In this document: positions 13,959-20,509 of the stretch, piece by piece
How positions within the stretch are numbered: position 1 is the stretch's first letter
Layout of the letters: the number at the start of each line of letters is the position of its first letter
Source of the DNA: a virus
Virus record (IMG/VR): IMGVR_UViG_3300027749_000007
Location: 1 to 43,502 of that record
Direction: 5' to 3' (one strand)
Length of the DNA stretch: 43,502 nucleotides
Notes under the pieces: generated by a model
Seen by the model: only the letters and a program-made list of their open reading frames with translations
Database searches by the model: none
What the model was told of the DNA's origin: nothing
Translations under genes and position numbers: made by a program

Positions 13959-14051
13959 CTATTTTATAAGGTTAATAATTACTACAAACGCAATGGCAAA
14001 CGCCACCAAAAATACTAAATTAAAATGACTGTCGGGTCTATGATGTGTCAT
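13959..14051 (-). CDS. 30-aa membrane peptide
   Basis: ATG at 14051 overlaps the preceding stop (ATGA), and the stop TAG is 13961-13959. MTHHRPDSHFNLVFLVAFAI and the next ten residues form a His-rich head and one membrane helix. The coupling supports translation. Role unknown; lysis control is possible. Confidence 0.55.
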   Translation of the reverse strand: MTHHRPDSHFNLVFLVAFAIAFVVIINLIK

Positions 14052-14326
14052 TGAATTTTTATAGGTAGTTTAAATAGCGTATCATTTCGGTACATATTAA
14101 AAGTATCAACACCTATTTGAGTCGGCATCACATAGGCCGGACTAACCGTACTCACTGTAATGCTATGCAGTTGCGGGTTTGATAAATCAACCAAATACAC
14201 ATGCTTTGCATAGTTTGCGGGTATAGAATATTTTACATTTACAGGCAAAGTAATCTGCGTTAGGACTTTCGTTACCTTTTGCGCAGATACGCTCACTGAA
14301 ATTAGAAATAGCAATATTGTCCTCAT
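14048..14326 (-). CDS. Secreted protein of 92 aa
   Basis: MRTILLFLISVSVSAQ is a clear Sec signal peptide with an A-Q cleavage site common in Bacteroidota. The mature part is beta-rich (KVTKVLTQITLPVNVKYSIP). Its ATG overlaps the stop of the Gly-rich gene (ATGA). Export to the periplasm or outer surface is inferred. Function unknown. Confidence 0.65.
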   Translation of the reverse strand: MRTILLFLISVSVSAQKVTKVLTQITLPVNVKYSIPANYAKHVYLVDLSNPQLHSITVSTVSPAYVMPTQIGVDTFNMYRNDTLFKLPIKIQ

Positions 14327-15240
14327 GGCTTAAATGTTCCTGTTGATGTTGTCCACTTAATGATAGTATAAGACCCGTCTGTTAGTGTTGAATATGTACC
14401 TGTTATAGTAGGCGTTCCGTATGATGTAAGATAGCGTACCATTACAACACCTGATCCACCTGCGCCACCATTACCTGCCGCACCGCCGCCGCCACCGCCA
14501 CCGCCTGTATTAGCTGTTCCACTTGTCCCTGCTCCAAAGTCTGCATAACCACCTGCGCCGCCGCCGCCTTGTCCGCCAGCACCTGCTGCTGTTGATGGGG
14601 AATTATGCGAATATCCTGCACCACCACCACCACCACCGTAATAAACGCTACTACCTGTTATAGAACAAGTAATACCATCGCCCCCTGCTGCTGACTGTGT
14701 TGATGTTCCTGCCGCACCTGCTACACCTGCACCACCACCTGCACCACCTGCGTAATAAGCCGTATGTCCATCGCCACCTGCTTTTACGTTAGTACCACTC
14801 CCGGCCGCCGCTCCCGTTTGTGCCGCTCCGCCATTATTTACACCACCACCACCAGAGCCACCAGACGTTGGAGATTTATAAGTACCACCGTTATAAGTAC
14901 CACCACCGCCACCGCCATAAGCAGTATATCCTGTGAATGTTGAATTGCTACCCTTTGCAGTAATGGCTACACCTGTTTCTCCTGCACCACCTGCTCCTAC
15001 ACTAATGTTATAAGTAGTACCTATTGTAAGCGTTTGAGAGGTTTGATAGTTCACATCACCACCACCACCACCACCTGCAACGTAGTAACCACCACCACCA
15101 CCGCCACCAACTATTAAAAAATCAACATTTATAGTAGCGGGTACTGTACTTGCTTTCTTAGGTATAAGCATCCTCATCGGTTGCCCACCCGAACAAACCG
15201 ATATAATACAACCTAATAAAACTAAAAATTGTTTACGCAT
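14323..15240 (-). CDS. Glycine-rich fibre/adhesin-like protein with signal peptide
   Basis: 305 aa from ATG 15240 (a GTG two codons upstream is less likely). MRKQFLVLLGCIISVCSGGQ resembles a Sec signal. Residues about 40-270 are dominated by poly-Gly tracts alternating with short Tyr/Ser/Asn loops (VGGGGGGGYYVAGGGGGGDV), as in glycine-rich phage receptor-binding domains. The C-terminus (GSGVVMVRYLTSYGTPTITG) is a beta fold typical after Gly-rich domains. It overlaps the preceding fibre gene by 19 bases. Confidence 0.7.
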   Translation of the reverse strand: MRKQFLVLLGCIISVCSGGQPMRMLIPKKASTVPATINVDFLIVGGGGGGGYYVAGGGGGGDVNYQTSQTLTIGTTYNISVGAGGAGETGVAITAKGSNSTFTGYTAYGGGGGGTYNGGTYKSPTSGGSGGGGVNNGGAAQTGAAAGSGTNVKAGGDGHTAYYAGGAGGGAGVAGAAGTSTQSAAGGDGITCSITGSSVYYGGGGGGAGYSHNSPSTAAGAGGQGGGGAGGYADFGAGTSGTANTGGGGGGGGAAGNGGAGGSGVVMVRYLTSYGTPTITGTYSTLTDGSYTIIKWTTSTGTFKP

Positions 15241-17429
15241 ACCCACTTGTTATTACCGTAGCTTGATGTTGTACAATATTGAAAAACCACCGTCAAGGTA
15301 GCTGTTGTAACCGTTGTTGTTGGTAGTGTAACCGTTGAACTTACAAAAGATGCACCCCACGTTATCGCCCTTGCTGCTGTTCCCGTTATCTGAATTTCAA
15401 GTATATCGCCATCTACCGGAGTACCTGATAAGTTCGTAGTCATACTCGTAATATCCGCCGCCTGTGCAGTCAGCTTATATATATCCACGTTATCAGTATT
15501 GATTGTAGGTGTAGCCGATGAAGTTGTATTACCAACCCTTGCAGTCCAACGCTTATTGGTTAAAGTAGTTGTAGATGATGCGGTAAATGTAGGCGTAACA
15601 CTTGTCCAATTCGTACCGTCTGACTGCATTACGTTACCCGAAGTTGACGGTACTGCGTATGTTTCTGTACTTGCTACAAAATTTGTTCCGTCTGAAACTA
15701 TAATCTTTCTTGTCGTAGCCGATGCGTTTGGATAGGTTGGAGTAGATGCTATCCAATTCGTACCATCTGAAACAATTATTTTACCACTTGTTGCACTTGC
15801 ATTTGGAAATGTAGGCGTAGATAACACATAGTTTGCGCCATCCGATAAAAGCACTTTATTAGCCGTTGCCCCTGCCGATGTTGGGATAGTTGACGTTGAC
15901 CATGAAGGCGTAGTTGTAGCACCTGACAATAGCATTTTATTTGCCGTTGCTGTTCCCGCTAATATCGCCCCTGCCGATGCCGTAGAATAAAATATACCAC
16001 CGTTAGATGCTGTAAGGCTTGCATTTGTACCTCCATTGGTTAAAGCTACTTGCCCCGTAATGCCTATTGTACGCCCCGTTATAGCTATATTTGTTCCTGC
16101 CCCTAGTGTAGATACCACTTTGCTGAATGTAGTCGCTGTATCTTCAATTAAAGTACCACTGCCTGTAATTGTTCCGCCGCTTAAACCATAACCTGTTGCA
16201 ACACTTGTAACCGTTCCACCTGTATTAGATGAGTTGATTGTGCGTCCTGCGATAGTAATATTTGTACCCGCTCCAAGTGTTGTAATAAGTTTAGAAAACA
16301 AAGTTGCGGTATCAATAGTTTGTGTTCCTGTTGTAGTTATCGGATTTGTGCTATTAGTTAATCCATACCCTTGACTTAAAGATGTAATAGTCCCTCCGCT
16401 CGAAAGACTTGTATTTGTAATAGTCCTACCTGAAATACTTATACCAGTTCCCGTTCCTAAAGTAGTTGTATATTTCTGAAATAAAGTAGCTGTATCACTT
16501 ACTAAAGTTCCTGACGTTGTTATTGTTCCTCCCGAAATACCATAACCACTACCTACCGAAGTAACAGACCCAACGCCCTTTGCCGCTATCAATATATTCA
16601 AACTATCTACCGCTTTTTGCCTCCATGACCTTGTACTTACTCCGTTAACCGTATCTGCGTATGTCCAATAGCTACCGATAGGCTGAAAGTTAGTATTACC
16701 CCATGTGTTTACCGCCGCCGTTGTTGGGTATAGTGTGTTGTTCAAAGTTCCAAATGTCGTAGCTTTATTTGCCACGTTTTCAGCCGTATAACCTAATGAC
16801 GGTTGTTTACCTGCTATAAGTACGTCTAAGCTATCCACATTCTTTTGTAGCCTGTTTCGTGATGCCACTGCGTAACTATCAGCTACAACCGTTCCCGCCC
16901 CCGTAATAGTGCTAAAATTAGTTCCCCAACCGCTTGCAACTGATGTTACTGTGCCTGCACTTGCGGGAGTTGACCATACACCATCACCACGCCAATAAGT
17001 TGTAGCCGATGCAGAAGTCCCACCGTTCAAATTAGTAACAGGAATATTCCCACTAAGGTTTATAATCGGGTTAACTGTTGGTGTACCCGTTACTGATATA
17101 TTAGTACCGCCTGTTACACTTAAAACTGTTCCTGTACCACTTGCTAATACTGCACTATCAACGTAACTTTTATCTGATACTTGTCTTTGCCTGTACCCGT
17201 CAAAATACCATAAACGCTGTGTAGCTGAACTATCAAACCAAATCATGCCGAATTTAGAATAAGCAGAATACGGATTGTAAGACATAGGGGGAGTAAAATA
17301 CCGCAATGTAGTATAACCCCCGTTGTGCCTTATTAGTTCATTTGTATTGCCGTTATTCACTATCACCTGCCCATTAGCGGAAAATGCAGTAAATATAATT
17401 GCAATCAGTATTTTTATATACTTACCCAT
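15222..17429 (-). CDS. Repeat-rich tail fibre-like protein with signal peptide
   Basis: 735 aa from ATG 17429, chosen because it begins a signal peptide (MGKYIKILIAIIFTAFSANG). After an N-terminal domain there are three copies of a roughly 55-residue module (TVTSVATGYGLSGGTIT, then GAGTNIAITGRTI) and about four copies of a 25-residue module (KIIVSDGTNWIASTPT). The composition is Thr/Ser/Gly-rich and beta-repeat, as in phage fibres. A receptor-binding or surface-structure role is likely. The export signal is unusual for a virion protein. Confidence 0.75.
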   Translation of the reverse strand: MGKYIKILIAIIFTAFSANGQVIVNNGNTNELIRHNGGYTTLRYFTPPMSYNPYSAYSKFGMIWFDSSATQRLWYFDGYRQRQVSDKSYVDSAVLASGTGTVLSVTGGTNISVTGTPTVNPIINLSGNIPVTNLNGGTSASATTYWRGDGVWSTPASAGTVTSVASGWGTNFSTITGAGTVVADSYAVASRNRLQKNVDSLDVLIAGKQPSLGYTAENVANKATTFGTLNNTLYPTTAAVNTWGNTNFQPIGSYWTYADTVNGVSTRSWRQKAVDSLNILIAAKGVGSVTSVGSGYGISGGTITTSGTLVSDTATLFQKYTTTLGTGTGISISGRTITNTSLSSGGTITSLSQGYGLTNSTNPITTTGTQTIDTATLFSKLITTLGAGTNITIAGRTINSSNTGGTVTSVATGYGLSGGTITGSGTLIEDTATTFSKVVSTLGAGTNIAITGRTIGITGQVALTNGGTNASLTASNGGIFYSTASAGAILAGTATANKMLLSGATTTPSWSTSTIPTSAGATANKVLLSDGANYVLSTPTFPNASATSGKIIVSDGTNWIASTPTYPNASATTRKIIVSDGTNFVASTETYAVPSTSGNVMQSDGTNWTSVTPTFTASSTTTLTNKRWTARVGNTTSSATPTINTDNVDIYKLTAQAADITSMTTNLSGTPVDGDILEIQITGTAARAITWGASFVSSTVTLPTTTVTTATLTVVFQYCTTSSYGNNKWVCVNNF
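15600..15900 (-). repeat. Tandem 75-base coding repeats in the fibre gene
   Basis: Approximate limits. Successive 25-residue units begin KVLLSDGANYVLS, KIIVSDGTNWIAS, KIIVSDGTNFVAS and VMQSDGTNWTSV. Such repeats allow length change by recombination. Confidence 0.7.
16055..16575 (-). repeat. Three roughly 170-base coding modules in the fibre gene
   Basis: Approximate limits. Three successive units share the framework T[VI]TS...GYG.....IT.SGT...DTAT.F.K...TLG.GT.I.I.GRTI. Confidence 0.7.
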
Positions 17430-17430
17430 A

Positions 17431-18468
17431 TTATGTGTTTGATAATTGAATAATTTTAGCTTCAACGTTGTAGGTGCAACCTGTGAACGTACCAAATGTT
17501 TTTACTGTGATTGTTGATAATGCACCTGCCCTGATTTGGGTTGACATACCTGCGTATGGTATTGCACCGTCTGCAAAAGCGGTAGTCGGAGTTGGAGTGC
17601 CTGAAAGGTTGTTTAATGTTATTGCCATTGTCCGAGCAGTTCCACCCTCGTCCGTATAATCAACCCCTACTTTAAAGGCGTTTGTTCCCGCAACTTTTAT
17701 CAATAAATTGCACTCAATCCTGTAAGAACGGTCAACGGGTACACTTTCAGCACAAATAGACGCAACCGCCGCAGTCCGACTCGTTAAACGACCCGATTGA
17801 ACTATTACAGGATTGCTACCCGTTGCGTCAAGAGGTGTTATTGTACGGCTATTCAACATACCCGCAGGCATCTGTAATTTCCAATCAAACCCTGTTACCG
17901 CTTGGTCTAAAAGACTCAAAATTGGAGTACCGCTATTTATGAATCTTGCTACGTTTAGTGATGGGTCTTGCACAGCTACGGTTGCAATACCAACCACCGT
18001 AGAATAACCACCCCCGTTAGCTACCTCAATCGTATCTTTCGTTACATGCGTTACGATTGTTCCGCTTTCATCAGGTGGGGAAAGAGTACGGTCAGCAGTG
18101 AGGCTACCCGTAAAAGGTACACCCAAAAACTTTGTATAAAACGCACTCGTACCGTCTTTTAAATGTAATTCGCCTGAACTCGTATGATTTAACAATTGAG
18201 CAATAACAGTCGAAATCTGCTTTACCGCTACCTTATTCGTTTCTACAACTGAATTTGCGCCACCCGTTGCACCTATACGAAGATTGAACAATGTATAGAT
18301 AAGCGTTGCCATGTCGCCATCCCATCCGAGGCTAACAAACAAATCCGCAAGGTTTTCAAGCGATCCGCCCGTATCTGTTGGACTGATTGAATTAGGTGCT
18401 GTTTTCAACGTTACGTTACTATGCGCTAACGATTTATCAACAAGTACCTGTGTTTGAAATGCTCCCAT
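17431..18468 (-). CDS. Probable fibre/receptor-binding protein, 345 aa
   Basis: MGAFQTQVLVDKSLAHSNVT starts a protein with no signal peptide, a Gly/Thr-rich middle and a jelly-roll-like C-terminus (RSYRIECNLLIKVAGTNAFK). It is the first gene of the unit driven by the late-box promoter at 18490-18542, and it precedes two exported fibre-like proteins. A tail-tip or fibre role is inferred from position and composition. Confidence 0.65.
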   Translation of the reverse strand: MGAFQTQVLVDKSLAHSNVTLKTAPNSISPTDTGGSLENLADLFVSLGWDGDMATLIYTLFNLRIGATGGANSVVETNKVAVKQISTVIAQLLNHTSSGELHLKDGTSAFYTKFLGVPFTGSLTADRTLSPPDESGTIVTHVTKDTIEVANGGGYSTVVGIATVAVQDPSLNVARFINSGTPILSLLDQAVTGFDWKLQMPAGMLNSRTITPLDATGSNPVIVQSGRLTSRTAAVASICAESVPVDRSYRIECNLLIKVAGTNAFKVGVDYTDEGGTARTMAITLNNLSGTPTPTTAFADGAIPYAGMSTQIRAGALSTITVKTFGTFTGCTYNVEAKIIQLSNT

Positions 18469-18489
18469 AATACTATATTAAAAGATGAA

Positions 18490-18519
18490 CAAAAATAATT
18501 AAAAATTAGTTATTCCTAA
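18490..18519 (-). promoter_or_regulatory. Late promoter of the fibre genes
   Basis: Minus strand: TTAG (18519-18516) occupies the -33 position, with 18 bases to TATTTTTG (18497-18490). The -33 box belongs to a second, weaker copy of the late motif (TTAGGAATAACTAA, 18519-18506). Confidence 0.65.
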
Positions 18520-18528
18520 GTTTTATTT

Positions 18529-18542
18529 TTAGGTGCGCCTAA
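18529..18542 (-). promoter_or_regulatory. Late box, fibre promoter
   Basis: Minus strand TTAGGCGCACCTAA, 9 bases upstream of the -33 position. It fits the TTAGKCNYRCCTAA consensus also found at 32965, 37217 and 41669. It starts immediately after the stop of gene 18543. Confidence 0.8.
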
Positions 18543-19631
18543 TTATGAGTAAGTGGCATCATAAACTGCATTATAAATCCTTGCATAAGGCGTTGCAGGT
18601 GTAGGCGTTACAATAGCGTTTTGCCCGTCATAGCGTTGCATTAAAATACATGAACCCGTAACCAAAGCATAGGCATCATTGCGTTTTAATTTCCATATAT
18701 CCGTTAATGACGTTTGCGCCGATGGGTTGAAAATGATAAAGCTGTTATTTGGCTTGTCTATCCAAAAGCTATCTGCAATTATTGCCGATGTAACCGTTTC
18801 GAGCAAATAATCGGGTATTCCCTGCGATATTTCACCGATACATAGCTTTTTCATTCGCTTGAACAAAGCCATAATCTGCTGTTGGTCGTAAGCCTGCTGC
18901 AAGTACCCTACATTTATCCCTTTCGGATTTTCAGGTATCAAATATCCCTCTACCCGCACATTGAACGTAGGGTAGTAAGGGTTTATCAATATACCATCAT
19001 CGGTATTCCACCCCGCAATATAGGTGTTGATATTCCCCGATTTATTGCTATTATATTGGGAATTAATCAGAATCGTATAAGGTAAGCTATTAGTGAAATA
19101 AATAGGTTCACTCCAAAGGTAATTAGGCGTACCAACTCCTGCACCCGTATAGTTTACTAACAATAAGTAATACGTTCCCTTTGTAGATAACCCTATATCG
19201 TTACATGAAAAAGACCATGTAGTAGTAAGCAAAGGCGTTGTTGTGCCGTCAAATGGATTGTAATAGTTGTTCCCCGCTATAACCTGCGTTCCCTTGCAAT
19301 ACAACCCCGAACCTGACCCGAAAACCGTATTAAAATCATAAGTTCCGCCCGTTAAGATATTATCCGCAGGTGAACCTACAACATGGAAATTCCCCGTATG
19401 TGGGTCGTATCTATCGCAAATGAATAACAACGGTACGTTAGAAGTCGCACCATATTGAGTATGGAACTGCAAAGTTATGGCATCGCTGAATTGAAACTTT
19501 TGCACATAGCTACTATCGTCCTGCCAACGCTGTATTTGCCGTCCGAAAGGTGCTTGCCCTAAAATCGGTATTCCCGCTGGGTCGCCAAAATACACTGAAT
19601 TTAAAGCCGACTTGATTGTAATTGCTGCCAT
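18543..19631 (-). CDS. Tail tip/baseplate-associated protein, 362 aa
   Basis: MAAITIKSALNSVYFGDPAG opens a beta-rich, Tyr/Asn-rich protein without signal peptide or membrane segment. It has strands such as FNVRVEGYLIPENPKGINVG and a late helical part (QQQIMALFKRMKKL). Its place between the 883-aa tail protein and the fibres suggests a distal tail component. The family was not identified. Confidence 0.6.
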   Translation of the reverse strand: MAAITIKSALNSVYFGDPAGIPILGQAPFGRQIQRWQDDSSYVQKFQFSDAITLQFHTQYGATSNVPLLFICDRYDPHTGNFHVVGSPADNILTGGTYDFNTVFGSGSGLYCKGTQVIAGNNYYNPFDGTTTPLLTTTWSFSCNDIGLSTKGTYYLLLVNYTGAGVGTPNYLWSEPIYFTNSLPYTILINSQYNSNKSGNINTYIAGWNTDDGILINPYYPTFNVRVEGYLIPENPKGINVGYLQQAYDQQQIMALFKRMKKLCIGEISQGIPDYLLETVTSAIIADSFWIDKPNNSFIIFNPSAQTSLTDIWKLKRNDAYALVTGSCILMQRYDGQNAIVTPTPATPYARIYNAVYDATYS

Positions 19632-19711
19632 TGTTACTCCATTTTAAAATATTAATAATCCAACATCAGAACCTTAATTAAGCTACATCGCTTTGGTTGC
19701 CGAGCATCGGA

Positions 19712-19840
19712 ACATATTTTTATCAGGAAGTAAAAGAAAAGGAAAAACTTTGGGTCAGAAAAGGTAGATTATTGTTGCTATAATTCACATTATCGTTAAA
19801 TAGAACAAACTACGGTAGGAATTTTCTATTTTGTTTTTTG
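19712..19840 (+). repeat. Diverged inverted duplication, left arm
   Basis: This arm matches the reverse complement of 20157-20341 in blocks. They are ACATATTTTTAT then GGAAGTAAAA, the exact 15-mer AACTTTGGGTCAGAA (19746-19760), ATAGAACA and TTTTGTTTTTTG. The right arm carries about 45 extra bases. The arms flank a unit encoding a 29-aa hydrophobic peptide. Confidence 0.7.
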
Positions 19841-19945
19841 CCAACGCTTCCTAATGCCTAAAGGCATAAAAAGAATACTTATGGATAATTTAGACAAGTT
19901 GCATGGTGGACATGTACCGAGTTATCACCCAAGATATGGGAACAA

Positions 19946-19980
19946 AAAAACCAAAACAAGAGATAATTGTTTTGGTTTTT
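19946..19980. other. 14-pair hairpin ahead of the small peptide
   Basis: AAAAACCAAAACAA (19946-19959) and TTGTTTTGGTTTTT (19967-19980) are perfect complements around GAGATAA. It could be a bidirectional terminator or a leader structure controlling the peptide that starts at 19996. Confidence 0.65.
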
Positions 19981-19995
19981 ACAAATCTACTCTCA

Positions 19996-20085
19996 ATGAC
20001 TACCTCAGAAATAGTTTCGTTGTTAGTAGCTTTTGCTCCAGCCCTTAATATGCTGTTGCAAAGGTTGCTCGATAAAAAAAATTAA
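19996..20085 (+). CDS. 29-aa hydrophobic peptide, possibly toxin-like
   Basis: Starts MTTSEIVSLLVAFAPALNML and ends LLQRLLDKKN: a single membrane helix with a charged C-terminal tail, like type I toxin peptides. The roughly 760-base gap between late genes holds nothing else protein-like. It is preceded by a 14-pair hairpin and followed by a strong terminator. The longer frames from 19854 or 19903 read through the hairpin and are not preferred. Function inferred only from form. Confidence 0.45.
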   Translation: MTTSEIVSLLVAFAPALNMLLQRLLDKKN

Positions 20086-20091
20086 ACACTT

Positions 20092-20119
20092 AACACCGCC
20101 TCCGAAGCGGTGTTTTTTT
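20092..20119 (+). terminator. Intrinsic terminator after the small peptide
   Basis: AACACCGC (20092-20099) pairs with GCGGTGTT (20107-20114) around CTCCGAA and is followed by a run of T to 20119. Confidence 0.85.
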
Positions 20120-20156
20120 ATTCCCTAAATCCCTCATTTTGTTTGCTCCGCCGCTT

Positions 20157-20341
20157 CAAAAAACAAACAGAAAATCCGTATCTGTCTGTTCTATATAACA
20201 TAATGTCGAACATTATAGAACAAAATGAATCTCTTTGGTTATCTTCTGACCCAAAGTTAGGAAAAAATTATTGAATAAATCTACCGATTATCAAAATTCT
20301 TTCCTGATTACCTTTTATTTTACTTCCCAATAAAAATATGT
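20157..20341 (-). repeat. Diverged inverted duplication, right arm
   Basis: Reverse-complement relative of 19712-19840, containing the exact 15-mer TTCTGACCCAAAGTT (20244-20258). Read leftwards it holds a 31-codon frame starting at ATG 20206, which is too weak to call. Confidence 0.7.
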
Positions 20342-20389
20342 CAAAGAACTTTATTCAACTTTTATTCGTACTATTGTGAAAATTCAACT

Positions 20390-20509
20390 ATGAAATATCT
20401 ACTGCTTTTACTCGTTTTATGTGGTGCGTGTAGTAAATCAAAGTACACTGAAATAAAACACCCGCCTTTGGATTCTGTTAAATCCGCCCAAATTTTATAT
20501 AGCCATTAG
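20390..20509 (+). CDS. Small lipoprotein, 39 aa, antisense to the tail operon
   Basis: MKYLLLLLVLCGACSKSKYT has a hydrophobic signal and Cys14 followed by a polar Ser/Lys stretch, as in Bacteroidota lipoproteins; the lipobox L-C-G-A-C is not canonical. It runs against the late genes, and its last 15 bases overlap the end of the 883-aa tail protein gene. Surface lipoproteins of this kind in other phages block receptors (T5 Llp type). That role is only a guess here. Confidence 0.55.
   Translation: MKYLLLLLVLCGACSKSKYTEIKHPPLDSVKSAQILYSH

Noticed and set aside
14440-15110. CRISPR-like short repeats (CCACC-rich)
   Set aside because: These are codons for poly-Gly tracts of the Gly-rich protein, irregular in spacing and in frame.
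15600-16575. Template/variable repeats of a diversity-generating retroelement
   Set aside because: Repeats are tandem structural modules; there is no reverse transcriptase and no A-specific substitution pattern anywhere in the window.
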